From NCBI GenBank assembly GCA_012295275.1, contig CM022678.1, forward strand, positions 20,143,056-20,207,055: a stretch of 64,000 nucleotides of DNA, in the 5' to 3' direction. Under the pieces are notes generated by a model. The model saw only the letters and a list, made by a program, of their open reading frames with translations, did not search any database and had not been told where the DNA came from. This document shows, one piece after another, positions 12,737 to 25,030 of the stretch; positions within the stretch are counted from its first letter, which is position 1; each line of letters begins with the position of its first letter. The DNA is from Chrysomallon squamiferum (Eukaryota; Mollusca; Gastropoda; Neomphalida; Peltospiridae). Made by a program: the position numbers and the translations under genes.

Positions 12737-12913
12737 TGCGTGTGTGTGTGTATGTTATTACATGACTGACAGGTTTATAAATAAAATTTAGACGTTATTT
12801 AAATATTTCTTTTTTTCATTTTTCTGATTTCAGTCTCTTTTTCTTTTCTTATTTCATTCTTTGTATCTGTGTTTATTTATATTCCTATTCTGTGTTTAAT
12901 TATTGATTGATAT

Positions 12914-12959
<46 letters not shown>

Positions 12960-13892
12960 CTGTTTGTAAATAGGTAACACATTAAAAAATTGATTTAAAA
13001 GTTACTAATTTAATTTATTAGTTTTAAATTTTAACAAACTTGTACCTGTATTAACTTTTTTGGTTAATGATTCTATTACCCAAAAATACAAATACTTATT
13101 TATTTATTTATTTGATTAGTTATTTATTTACTTACCTGTTCATTTATTGACTTTTTTTTATTTATTTATTTACTTATTTATTTATTTATATGTATATTTA
13201 TTTAATTAGTTGTTTATTTATTTAATTGTCCATTTATTGATTTATTTACTTACTTACGTAATTACATATGTATTATCTTCTCACATATTAATTATTTTTA
13301 CACAGATACTTTGCAGAATTACAAATCTGCTTTATCACAGCATGTCAAAGCTGAAGGAGACCTTCAGGAGCAGTTGATGCTGAGGAAGGAGCCAGAAATG
13401 GCTGCCAAATATAAGGAGTGCGAGGAGGCAGAGAAACAGTTGAAGGAAGTGGAACACAAACTTGGTGCGTGACTTTTTTTCATTTTTCATTATTCCTCTT
13501 GGAATATTTATTAATCTGGTCGATCATCACTAATCCAGATCACTGGTACCTTCAGGATGCTGGATTAATGACTTTTGCAAGATAACTGAGCGGTTAGATT
13601 CGAATAAACTTAAATAAACAACTCTTCGAACCTTTCTAATATCTTTAAATATTAGTGATGGGACAAAGACTGGGTTTTTTAAGTGGGACTTTGTTGGGTG
13701 TTGTTTAGCTGAATTTCTTTCTGTCTTCAGATGCAAGCCTCAGTTATGATGGGTGAGATGCTGTGGTGTTTGAACGAGACTTTTAATATGTATGTGTGTG
13801 TGTGTGTATCTGACTATCTAATCTATCTATCTATCTATATATATATATATATATAAAATATATATATGTATATATGTATTTGTATATGTATG

Positions 13893-13927
<35 letters not shown>

Positions 13928-14266
13928 ATGTGTGTTTGGGTATATATATAAATATATATATATATGTATGTATGCATGTATGTCTGTATGTGTATATATA
14001 TAAAACTTTTTTCAGGGGTTGGTTTACAAACGCGGACGTCTCTGTCTACTCAAGCCCAGCCTCGAGCTCAGAGTCCACCACCAGCAACCAAACGACCTCG
14101 TCTTTCTAGTGGAAAGTCAACACCAGCAGCAGCAGCCACAGCAGCAGCAACATCACCTCCAGCCAGTGCAGAGGCCGAAGAGACCCCAACTCGTGCTAGC
14201 AAGCGAATTGCATCAATGACAACAGTCATTACAGATGACGGCAGGAAGAAGCTGAGAAAGACATGA
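6718..14266 (+). CDS. SMCHD1: SMCHD1, C-terminal part: coiled coil, hinge domain and basic tail
   Basis: Eight exons were placed: 6718-6837, 7364-7449, 8484-8576, 9339-9440, 9878-9966, 12514-12685, 13306-13464 and 14016-14266 (stop TGA). SMCHD1 is a non-canonical SMC protein that silences chromatin; its C-terminal hinge dimerises and binds nucleic acid. Recognisable hinge segments are the [16 protein letters not shown] stretch, [17 protein letters not shown], and [20 protein letters not shown], followed by a coiled coil (13306-13464) and a tail with [12 protein letters not shown] as a likely nuclear signal. All junctions keep phase except 9966 to 12514 (phase 2 to phase 0). There, about 60 hinge residues expected from the human protein are not found, so an exon is missing, unrecognised or lost. 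The first exon starts mid-codon, so upstream exons must exist; none is seen in the 1.8 kb before it. Identification rests on remembered family sequence and is strong. Confidence 0.88.
8324..8483 (+). repeat. duplicated acceptor/exon-start units (about 75-82 bp)
   Basis: Two extra copies of TTTAGGTGGAGACAGTAGAA (the second with GGTTGAGACAG) occur, with TAG at 8324-8326 and 8406-8408, ahead of the real acceptor TAG at 8481-8483. Each copy carries about 23 exon bases and then switches to AGTTTTAAGGGAAATAACTC. Related TTTAAGGGAAATAACTC pieces continue upstream to about 7860. Confidence 0.85.
8577..9115 (+). repeat. (GTA)n microsatellite field starting at a splice donor
   Basis: A run of about 20 GTA triplets (8585-8645) begins eight bases after the donor TGT|GTAAAG of the SMCHD1 exon ending at 8576. 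Shorter (GTA)n blocks recur near 8717, 8740, 8822, 8940 and 9090, with similar spacer text (AATTAAATTGATATAA), so the block as a whole is also tandemly repeated about every 110-130 bp. Confidence 0.85.
9723..9773 (+). repeat. (CT)n microsatellite
   Basis: An uninterrupted CT run of about 25 units in the SMCHD1 intron, 100 bp upstream of the exon starting at 9878. Confidence 0.95.
10325..11060 (+). repeat. tandem units in the SMCHD1 intron where a hinge exon is missing
   Basis: Units of about 60 bp with GTGTGAGAGAATCAAAAACT and CCACCTGTTTACTATT occur about four times at 10328-10520. Then CATATTTCCACAGGATGAAA-like pieces recur near 10525, 10796, 10858 and 11034, mixed with long TTA tracts. The piece at 10789-10830 can be read as [13 protein letters not shown], which resembles the missing middle of the hinge, but no exon with correct phases can be drawn. 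Confidence 0.7.
11735..11975 (+). repeat. 36-bp tandem repeat
   Basis: Six or seven copies of a unit containing TACAGGGTATTATTCTGTAG and AAACACTTTATGTAA in the SMCHD1 intron; the later copies degenerate after 11950. No link to an exon edge was found. Confidence 0.85.
12265..12513 (+). repeat. 33-bp tandem array ending exactly at a splice acceptor
   Basis: About eight near-identical copies of TTTTTAAAACCAGATTTTTA plus TTACTGTGTGATG occur. The last TTTTTAAAACCAG is the acceptor of the SMCHD1 exon at 12514, and the unit carries that exon's first three bases (ATT). Two copies have AAAAGAAG in place of AAAACCAG. The unit length is a multiple of three, which keeps reading frames open on both strands; these are not real proteins. 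Confidence 0.9.
12686..12744 (+). repeat. (GT)n microsatellite beginning at a donor
   Basis: The SMCHD1 exon ending at 12685 (CAGATAG) is followed immediately by a (GT)n run, so the donor GT is the first unit of the microsatellite. A second (GT)n tract lies at 12913-12957. Confidence 0.9.
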
Positions 14267-17236
14267 AACAAAGGCTCTGATTGGTGGATGGTTCAAGTTA
14301 CAGTTAATTTGACTGGTCAGTTCGGTGCAGGCCTTTGATTGGTGGATTATTGTGTTTTATTAGATAAACTGGGGTAAAAAAAACTGAAATTGCAGTGATT
14401 GTTTTTGTTTTGTGTGTTTTAATTTAAACAGAGGTTTTGTTTTTTTAGTTTTTTTTTAATGTCTACCACAACTGAAATTTATAGAGAAAAAAAATGTTTT
14501 TTTTTTTTTTTTTTTTCTTACTGTCTTTAGCAGTAATATTAACTGATGAATGAACATTAACAGTGTTTATTATTTTATTTTATTTTATAACCATTTTTTT
14601 TTTTTTTAAAGGAAAATATGTCTGTTATTGTTGTTTATGTTATTTTGTTTCTGTGTTTTTATTTATTAACATCCTGCAAGAAATTGCATTTTATATTGAG
14701 TAATTGTTCTGATACATGTTAAAAAAAGCAGACATATACTGGTTGCTTAGGTAACACTGAAATATGTGTGTATCTAAGAAAAATGCATTAAAATGCAACT
14801 CATCTCCTTCTGCCATCAAATTCAGAATAAGAACTGAAGAATACATTCTGGAAACGATCAAAGTAAATTGTAAATAAAAAATCTAAATAAATTACAAATA
14901 AAATCTAAATCCATTATTTATTTATATCAGGTAATTATGAATATTAATAAAAACAAACACTTCACATCTTGATTTATGCTGTGTTTGAATTTTCGTTTGT
15001 CAGTGGAATTATTTTGAAGGTTATATTGTAAATGACCTAAAATACTGATCCATGTTAAATAAATAATTTATGAACTGTTAATGTCATAAGCACGCCATTC
15101 AGAGTTGCGTCTTGAGATCTACGATGATGCCATTTTCTTGTTCACTGTTCACGAGTAAAACACTTTTTGTACATAATTGTAACATAAAATGCTTCCAGTC
15201 TGAATTCTGTTTTCAGATACCGTTCATCATAAAACACATTATGGCATGATTAAAGGGTTCATCTTCATTCTGTCATAATTCACTATTCAAATAAAATCAT
15301 TGTGGTGTATTTAAGGCTTTCCATTGTATCATAATTCATTATTTCAGTAAAACTATTATTGTGACATCATAATTCATTATTTGAGTAAACACATTCTGGT
15401 GTATTTAAAGTGTACAGGCCTAGTGTTACACAATTAATTCTTTGAATAAAAATATTGTAAATAATTCACTATTCAAACAGAAACATTGTGGTGTATGTAA
15501 AGCTTTCACATCAATTATGACAATTCATTATTTCAGTAAAAATACGGTAACATCATAATTCATTATTTGAATAAAAATACTTTTTTTTGTTTAATATGTC
15601 TCATCAGTTGTTATTAGAATAATAAAAAAAATTTGTAGTAAAAAATTAATCATCTTCATTCTAACAGTATCACAAACTTAGTTTGGTGTTCGAAAGTGAC
15701 ATCATTTTTTTTTGTAATCAGTTAAAACGGAATAAACACATTTTGATGTGAAAATGAAGCATTTTCATTTTATTGTTTTTTATACTGTCGTTTGTTAGAA
15801 CACTTTTGTGTATGTTGTCCATATATAATGAAAATAAAATGCCAGCAGAGTTTGTGCAGGAAAATAAATAAAAACAAAAATAACATATATTTAAAAATTA
15901 CTTAAGTGAGATGTGTTGGAAGTCTAAGGATTTGAATAGTTGGGAATTTTAAACACACCCAATGATGGTGGAGGTTAATATATAATGAAATATTGTGTAC
16001 AGATCATTCGTGCAATAAAACAATAATTACATTGTCATAGTCACAGATAATAAACAGGTAAACAAAACTAGAATAACGTGAAGATGATTTCAAAGTTGTT
16101 TTATAACTGGTTAAACGGATTTGCTACATTTATGCATAACTTGCATGCCTTAGTATTGAAAAAGAGTATTTTAAAATTTTATAAAACCCTGTGGAATGTA
16201 AAACATCAGATTGCTGTAAAAGATGTAAAATCAGTTCCTCCCTAAATGATGTTATGTTTAGACCCTTTTTGAAAATATCTAGTTTAGACCCTTTTTTTAA
16301 AAATATCTAGTTTAGTAGACCTTTTTAAAACTACCTAGTTTAGACCATTTTAAAAACATCCTGTTTAGATTCTTTTTTAAATATCTAGTTTAGACTCTTC
16401 TGAAAAGTTCTAGTTTAGACCCTTTTAAAAATGTCTAGTTTAGACCCTTTTAAAAATATCTAAGTTAGACCCTTTTTAGAAATGTGTAGATTAAACACTA
16501 TTTAAAAATTTTTTAGGAAGTGCTTTTAAACATTATTTATAAATAATTTCCGGCAGAGATTTTTTTTATATATTTTGTCAGAACCTTTCACCTAAGTAAA
16601 TTTTAGTGTAAGTTTAAAAAATAAAGAAAATGTGACTGTTTTCAAGGCATGTAGAGTGAGTTAATTGTTATATACTGATGAAGCCTATTTCCAAAACAGT
16701 GCTTAAGTGTTTTATTTATTATCAATTTCAGGCACAAGTTTTTATTTTTATGTTTTGCTAGAACCTTTTAGCTCTAGATTTAATGTAGGTTTAAAAGGGA
16801 AACAAAACAAAAACCACCAGTAATTTTTTATGTTTGTGGTGAAACTCATTTTTAAAACAAATATCTTGGATGTTATATATATATATATATATTATTATTA
16901 TTTTATTTTTTTTAGAAAGAAAAAAGAATAACATGGCTAAACAGTACAGCAAAACTGACATAGATAAAAATAAACTGGATTTAAAAAGAAATGTTCAACC
17001 ACATACTCAAGACCATTTTTATATTTTAATCTTCTGCTGTTGTCTATTAGAGGTTACAAGAGCTGGAATACAATAAGATATAAATGAAACTGCAAATGGG
17101 TTAATGTGTATCAAATATTTTTATATGTGTCTTCTCATTAGCTTAAACTGGAGCACTGGATATCTTGGGAAATTAGACCAGTGGACAGGTAGTGTCAGTT
17201 TATCAAGATCTAAGATTTTAAATTTAATTATTATTT

Positions 17237-17273
<37 letters not shown>

Positions 17274-17313
17274 GTATTAGTATTATTATTATTACTATTA
17301 TTGTTGTTATTAA

Positions 17314-17352
<39 letters not shown>

Positions 17353-17450
17353 TTGGCCATTATTACTATTAGTGTTATAAAATTATCATTATCATTATTT
17401 TTATTATTTATATTATTAAATTATTATTACTACTACTACTACTATTATTA

Positions 17451-17502
<52 letters not shown>

Positions 17503-19092
17503 GCTTATTATTATTATTTAGTTTTGATGTTTTGGTAGAGGATGTTGATTTTCAACAACTAAACATATTGATAATAAATTTAAATTAAATCTTCTTATTG
17601 GAAGTGTCAATTGCAACATGTTATTTAATACGTTTATCACTTCATCTGTAAATTTGATCATTTAGTTCATATATCTATGTTGAAGACATACGTTTCATCA
17701 TTTATAAATAGTTTCCAGTGCTTGTACATTTTGCATTTCTGTAGCGTTATGGTCAAATGGTTACTGTTTACTTCATTTGTGTCATTTCAGTAGGGTTTTT
17801 TTAAATTTATTTTTTTAAATCAGTCATTTGTAGTTTGTTATATTTGATGATCATAAAATATGAATAAAAAAAACAAAATGTCATTAAAAAGCTATTTTGT
17901 GTTCTGAAACTCTGTATAAGAGATAGAATTGTAGAAAAGATATAAATGATTTCAAAGACATTGGACATGAAATGGCTAGAATCGAGGATTTTGTGTCTTT
18001 TGTGTTTTTGTCCCCTTAGTAACAGCCATTAAACACACACACACACACACACATACACACATTTATTTTCTTAAATTAACAATTTTACAAGCAATTGCAA
18101 GATGAATGGCTAACACACAGCTTAAAAATATTGTTTGAAAGTTAATTAATGTGCAAACTCATGCCAGGTTTAACTTCCATTTCAGAGTTGAAAGAATGAA
18201 AGAAGGAACAGAATGTTTTATTTAATGACACTGTATGTTTTTGTATTTATGGTATTGGACACATGGTTAGGAACCACTGACATAATAAAAATAATCTCAC
18301 TGCTGGAACTTCGTCAGTTATTCTTTTCACTTAGCAGCAAAGCAGTTTGTTCATGCACTGTCTGATGTGTGGGTATATTACTCATGGCTGACTGAGCCCT
18401 ATGTTGCATGTGGGGGTCAATAAATTGTTAAACTGAGGCACTTTTAACTGCTGGCATATATATATATATATATATATATATACTGAAAGAAAGACAAGAT
18501 AAACTTCTTATGAATGTGTAAATTTTTAATACTAAATTGTAAGATAAATTTTAGTAACAATTTTCTGATTACAGGTGCACAAAGGTAAATGAGAATGAAA
18601 ATTATAACTTGTTTATAAATAATTAAGAAAAATAAAAAAACTCCAAATCCTGTTCCTTTATAAAGTAATAATATTCTATCAGATCATAGAAATTTACAGT
18701 TTGAATATGTAATAAACACTTTTCTTTTGGTATGTTTACTGTAGACATGAAAATACAAAGTTTTGTCCCTGACTGGAATTCTGTAACAGTTCAGCAACAT
18801 GATTTTCAAAAAAAACAAATTGTCTGTATATTTATCTGCAATATTTTCCTGCTTCAGAACAATGATTGAAGTTTTGTTTTTCTTATATATATATATGTCT
18901 AAAGATAATATCTTCCCTAATTAACAATGCTGATTAGAATTTGGGTTCAAAACATATCAATATATGTGTATATAATATCTTTAGGTCCAAGTTTTCCTGC
19001 TTCAAAACACTCATTTGCGTATTTAATACAGATACACATATATGACATCTTATTTAATTCAAGGAGGATTTGAAATGTCCAGAAATGTGTGA

Positions 19093-19138
<46 letters not shown>

Positions 19139-20339
19139 ATCTTGTACATAAAAAACTGGCAAGATCAAAAACCTGTCCTTGAAATGCAGTTTGAACAGAA
19201 ATAAAACTAAAATATAAAAATATATCTATATTTGCATCTCTCTCTCTCTATCTGTAAATAAAATCAAAAATGAGTAAATTTAAAAATAAAAATAATTCAA
19301 ATTTAAGACTTGGGCAAAAATGCCACAAAGTTCATTTTGTTAAACTATTCTCTTACAAAAGCAGAAACAAAAACAAACCACACACTCTCTAAAAGGTAAA
19401 ATACTTATGGCTAAAATGCAAAAGAAAGATTCTGAAATTAATAATAAAAGTTTCTTTGAAAATTCTGTTTACACATAATCCTCATTAACACTGAGTTTCA
19501 TCACCAACATTTACATTGTGAGGAAACAAAAAATGTTTTGTCAAATATTCCTCCATTTCTAAACATCTGAGATGTCTATCAACAGCAGCCAGAGAAAAAA
19601 AAATATGTTTTTGTTTCATAAACTAAATATTCTATTTTATATACTGTCTTTGTCTAAACAATAAAATATTTGGCTTCAACAAGTGTGCGTGCGTGTGTGT
19701 GTACATGTGCGTATTTTATAGAGAGCAACACACACACTCACAAAAACACACACACAGACATACAGACCAAATATAACCATATATATTATATATGCTCTAC
19801 ATAGTTCTACATATAAAATTCTTAAGCACAATCATGTTATGTCCAATTTTCATCTTTTTTTAAAGAAAATCTCATCATTTCGGGTTCTTTGTGGTCACAC
19901 TGTTGATTAACAGCACCGTCTACAAATCATGATAGATTTACATTCCAGTATTGTAACAGCAGACACTCATTCCACCAAACATCTCAAAACTGAAATTCTT
20001 GGACATAACACGGTTGTTTCTTACACACTCAAAATTTGTTATCCAAGAACAAAATCAACCAAAATAAAGCAACAAAAATGAACAAACAACCTACCTACCC
20101 GCAAAACAAAAGAAATGAAGATAAGACGATTAAAAATTGGTATATAAACTGTGAGAATTCAATGTAAGAGCTTCATAAGCCCATAAACAGTCAGGAAATT
20201 GCCATGATTCGATGTTTTTTGCATTTCTGTTTTTTGTTAAAAATAATGCCCTAGATTACATCTAGACTCCTCTCAAATTAAGAGATTTTCATACAGTTCA
20301 ATCTCCATAGAAACAGTAATCTTAATTTTCATTAAGAAT
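14267..20339. other. gene-poor region downstream of SMCHD1
   Basis: The 3' untranslated region and intergenic DNA; AATAAA-type signals occur near 14874 and 14886. It contains AATTCATTATTTGAGTAAAA-like units repeated between 15240 and 15600, long TTA tracts at 17290-17352 and 17450-17503, (CA)n near 18033 and (GT)n at 19097-19134. No coding exon was recognised on either strand. Confidence 0.6.
16240..16500. repeat. short tandem repeat, about 27 bp unit
   Basis: About nine degenerate copies of TAGTTTAGACCCTTTTTAAA followed by AATATC. Spacing and sequence vary, so the array is old. Confidence 0.8.
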
Positions 20340-20350
20340 GAATAATAATA

Positions 20351-20402
<52 letters not shown>

Positions 20403-20416
20403 TAATAATAATAATA

Positions 20417-20458
<42 letters not shown>

Positions 20459-20475
20459 TAATAATAAATAATTAT
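20340..20475. repeat. (AAT)n microsatellite
   Basis: About 130 bp of almost pure AAT triplets with a few single-base slips. Confidence 0.95.
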
Positions 20476-20554
20476 AACAAAAACAATAATGAAATAAACT
20501 CAAAGTCATGTGACTAATTAGAATATTAATATATATTTTTTCTTACTTACTTCA

Positions 20555-21444
20555 AACAGGCACATCATTGTTAAATTAGTCAGTTTTTTATTTAGTAACA
20601 CTGTTATTATTTTAAACTTGTCTTTAACACTCAGTGATGTTCGCTGAGTGATAAATATAACTAATTTATCATATTATTATTATTATTATTATTTTTTTAA
20701 TTTTTAAACTTGTTTTTTACACTCATGTGTCAATGAGTATTTTTCATAACAGTCTTTGCTGACTGTTAAATATAACTAATTTATTATTATTTATTTATTT
20801 ATGAATTATTATTATTTTTAAATTTGTTTTAACACTCATGATCAGCTGGTAGTTTCACTACAGTTTTCACTGACTGATAAATATAACTAATTATTATTAT
20901 TATATCTTTTAATTATTTTTATTTTTAAATTTCTTTTTAACACTCATGATCAAAGCATATTTTTCAAAATTATTTCAATGAGACCTGTAAACGTAACTAA
21001 TTAATCATATTATTTATTTATATATTATTATTATTATTTTTAAACTTTGTTTTAACACTTATAATCAACTTGTATTTTTCACAAAAGTCTTCACTGACTG
21101 ATACATATAAGTAATTATTATTATATATATATATTTTTTATTTATTATTATTTTTATTTTTAAACTTGTTTTTAACACTCATGGTCAAAGCGTATTTTTC
21201 AAAATTATTTCAGTGACTTATAAACATAAATAATTTAATATTATTATTATTTCATTATTTATTTATTATAATTCCTTTTAAACTTGGTTTTGACACTCAT
21301 GATCAATGCATTTTTTTTTTCTCACAAAAGCTTCATTGACTAATAAATATAACTAATTATTATACTGTTATTATTTTATTTATTTATTATTATTATTATT
21401 ATTTTTCAACTTGTTTTTTTACACTCATGATCAGTGGGTTTTTT
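20555..21444 (-). repeat. about 110-120 bp tandem array anchored at the SLC25A32 distal stop codon
   Basis: Seven or eight degenerate units contain CACTCATGATCA, ACAAAAGTCTTCACTGACTG and ATAAATATAACTAATTA, followed by TTATT tracts. The CACAAAAGTCTTC element matches the plus-strand sequence over the last codons and stop of the distal terminal exon (TTCACAGAAGTCTTCGATGG at 21445 onward). The array therefore repeats the coding end plus the start of the 3' untranslated region, outward from the gene. Confidence 0.75.
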
Positions 21445-21574
21445 TCACAGAAGTCTTCGATGGTTGATGAAAATCACCAGTTTCTCGTACACTACAAAGG
21501 TGATGGCACAAGCTGGAGTAACCCGAAGAAGATTTGGACCCAGTCCTTTGTAGAAGCCATAATAACTTTCATAC
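21445..21574 (-). CDS. SLC25A32: SLC25A32 distal terminal exon (canonical C-terminus)
   Basis: The minus-strand exon has acceptor TTTTTCAG|GTATGAAAG and ends in TGA at 21447-21445. Its translation, after the split Lys codon, includes [20 protein letters not shown] and FVVYEKL, which is the last carrier repeat and final helix of the mitochondrial folate/FAD carrier. It is 130 bp, exactly the length of the nearer terminal exon at 28178-28307, and enters in the same phase from the donor at 28887. It matches the family better than the nearer exon does. It lies 6.6 kb further from the upstream exons, so the two are probably alternative or duplicated last exons. Confidence 0.85.
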
Positions 21575-21646
21575 CTGAAAAAATAAAAATAAAAAATATA
21601 AATAATAATAACAATAATAACAGTAATAATAGTTATATTAGTATTA

Positions 21647-21677
<31 letters not shown>

Positions 21678-21679
21678 GA

Positions 21680-21719
<40 letters not shown>

Positions 21720-23480
21720 GAATAATTATAATAGTATTTATAATAATAAAAACACATAAATAATATATGTTCTGTAATAGTCTGAAAATTTTAAAATAAA
21801 ATTTTTTTAAAATAAAAAAAAATTAAAAATCAAAATGCCAGCCCACAACAACAAAAATATTTAAATAAATTAGATTTAAGATGTACTAATGTTCACATCC
21901 CATTAGCACCTCTTAAATAAGTTAAACTAATTTATTTAAAATCATTTGTTATTGTATCTATAGATGTGCATTTTATATATATATATATATATATTTATTT
22001 CCGTTAATGGACTCTGCCCAATTTGAAATTTGGGTAAATCTACTACAGGTGTAACACAGAAAGTGTATTTAGGTTACCTTGTTCACTGACTTTAAAAAAA
22101 AGAAAATGGAAAAAGCTGAAAGAAATGAGCTCACCTCATCATCATTTTGATCTTTAAAAATCAGTCGACCAAAATTCCAGCAGAGACGCAGCAAAAATCT
22201 TCAAAAGCATTTTCCATCATCTTTTCATAAAGTTTTTTCTCATTGGTGGGCTAGCCTAAGACACTTTCTGTGAACACCTCTCATTGGTTAATCAAACCAG
22301 GGTAAACAACCAATCAGATTTTAAATTGGGCAAAACGTTCTCCAATGGGATAGTTTTTTTTTTTTAAATATTTCAGTATGTGTTTTGAACTGCTGGATGT
22401 ATTATGTGTATTTTCTCTGTATTTTTGATGTGGGGGATGAGTGTGTGTTTGTATCAGCATGTATATATTTTATCTTATTTATGAATTAAAAACAATACAC
22501 ATAATTGATTTATATAAAATAATAACATGTTTACTGTATCCACATATAAGGGATATTTCATTAAAAAAAAAGAAAACAACTGGTTTACATTTTAATATTT
22601 ATTTAACATAAAATATATGTAATAAGGCAGTTTGTTTTCTTCACACAAAAATCTCTCTCCTCAGAAACAGAAACACACACAAACACCCACAAAAAGTTAT
22701 CTAAACCAATAATCCTGTACCTCAAATAAAATAAAATAAAATAAAATAAAAATAAAAAATAATAACATTCAGTAAGAAACACTGAAAAGTTCATAAAATC
22801 CCCTCGAAAGGAAGACAACAACAAGATTTAAAATTTTAAAAACAAAAATTTAGATCTATGGCTATGCTATTTATTATACAAGTGCTTCAAAATAAACACT
22901 GAAGCTTTGAGTATTGGTCCCAGTTAAAACAACAAATAAAATACTCACCCCAGTGTTTGAGATTTTAAATAAATATTCTAATCATTAAAAAAAAGAAAAA
23001 AAAAGAAATGGTAATAAATAAAAAATAAACGAAACAATGGTCTCTAATTCTTGGAATTTTAAATGAGCATGTTAATCACTTATTTTAATTTAAACATTAA
23101 AATATATATATATATATATTTTGAACATCTGATAAAAATTATGTTTTCTTATATGCCGTGATTGTAAATAAATGACTTAATTGATTAAAAGTTACATGAC
23201 AGCACCATCCCAATAGACAATGTCCTAAGATAAAAAAAAAAAAAAAAAAAAAAAATAGTAATAATAATAATAGTAATAATAATAAATAAAATAAAAAATA
23301 AATAAATAAGTAAAAATTAAAATAATCATCTATTTTAAATACTTTCAGATTTTAAATAAAATTTATAACTACTTTCTTTATAATCTAACAAACAACTGGT
23401 CCCATTTAAAAAAAAATAATAAAATAAAAAAATAAAAAAAAAAAAAAAAAAAAAAAATGATTATATTACTCCTTGTCAAC

Positions 23481-23513
<33 letters not shown>

Positions 23514-23934
23514 AAAGAATAAATAATAAAACATTAAAAATAGAAAAATAAAATCAAACAAACAAAACATACAAATATTTTTGCTTTACATTTTACCGGA
23601 AGATTATAATGACTAAAATATGAATGTAAAATTTTTTTTTATAAGAACATCAAAATATTCTTGAATTAAATCTCAGTGGTAATGCATGTACAAATTATAT
23701 AAATCAAAAATAAACATGATTTCCTAAAAACAACATAAATAAATGAACAATCTTTGTCTCAAAGATGAAAATGATTAATAATGAAAGATGAAAGTTGGAT
23801 TTTGATTTCTAGTTTGCAGAAATGCTAGCTTGAAATACAAAACAAAACAAGTGATTGTCAATATAATAACATGAGTGTAAAATTTCAATTATCAAAAGAA
23901 ATTAAAAAAAAAAAAAAAACCCACCTGTGTTTAC

Positions 23935-24320
23935 AAAAATATTTTTCACATTGTATTTTACATAAAATGAACTGAAATTTTTTCACATTATATTTTACAT
24001 AAAATGAACTGAAATATTTTTCACCCTGTATTTTACATAAAATGAACTGAAATATTTTTCACACTGTATTTTACATAAAATGAACTGAAATATTTCTCAC
24101 ATTGTATTTTGCATAAAGCTTATTGAAATATTTCAAATAATGTGTTTTAAAATGTTTTTCATACTTCATTTTATGCAAGTATACTGGAATGTTTTTCATA
24201 CTATATTTTACATGAAGTGTCGAAAAGCAATTTTGTTTTTTAATTTTACTTATAGCATCTGGATGTAAACATTTTCTGTAATCGTATTTACATAAAATAT
24301 ATTTAGCAGATACTTTCATA
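23935..24320. repeat. about 40-bp tandem repeat
   Basis: About nine copies of a unit with TTTTTCACATTGTATTTTAC and ATAAAATGAACTGAAATA. The first four are close copies; those after 24110 are diverged. It creates a spurious minus-strand reading frame. Confidence 0.85.
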
Positions 24321-24729
24321 GTGTATTTTACATATAATATATTAATACAAATTAAGTATATTGTCTTTTTATTTGCACACAAATGGTATGCCTATTGTCT
24401 TCTTATTACAAATGTACACAAATGTTAATAACTATTCAAACAAAAATCTCAAGATTCAGCTTATGCAAATCAAAGCTAACCCAAACTTACAAGTAGATTT
24501 TGTTTTGAACTGCTAAAACAAGAAAATATTAAAAAAAAAAAAATGTCTTAAATGTATAAATTTTGTGTAAGTCACCATACCCTCAGTCTAATTAAAATCT
24601 TTAAACATTTTCACAAGTATTCACCTACTTACTTATTTCCAACATAACCTGTATCAGAGTTGCAAATACCACAAAACATTTTTTCCCCTGTGTAAGCCAA
24701 GTCATTTATATAATGAAATGTAACTGAAA

Positions 24730-25030
24730 TTAGATGCACAAATAACTCTTTGTATTTATCACAAAAAATTAAATTTCACAATTCATGAAACAACATTTTC
24801 TCCACATTATTAACTTAGTCATGAAATTAACTCAATTTTTTTTGGTATTTATTACAAAAGATATATTCAACATTTTCTCCACATATTAATTGTCATGAAA
24901 TTAACTCTTGTTTTTGTATTTATCGGAAAAGTTAAATTCCACAATTCATGAAACAACATTTTCTCCACATTATTAACTATGTCATGAAATTAATTTTTTT
25001 TTGTCATGCATCACAAAAACATGAGCTATG
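24730..25030. repeat. about 90-bp tandem repeat
   Basis: Three to four imperfect copies of a unit containing CAACATTTTCTCCACATTAT, GTCATGAAATTAACTC and TTTGTATTTATCACAAAA. No exon edge was seen in the unit. Confidence 0.75.

Noticed and set aside
24071-24382. A 103-codon minus-strand frame.
   Set aside because: It lies across the 40-bp tandem repeat and is compositionally a repeat translation with no family resemblance.
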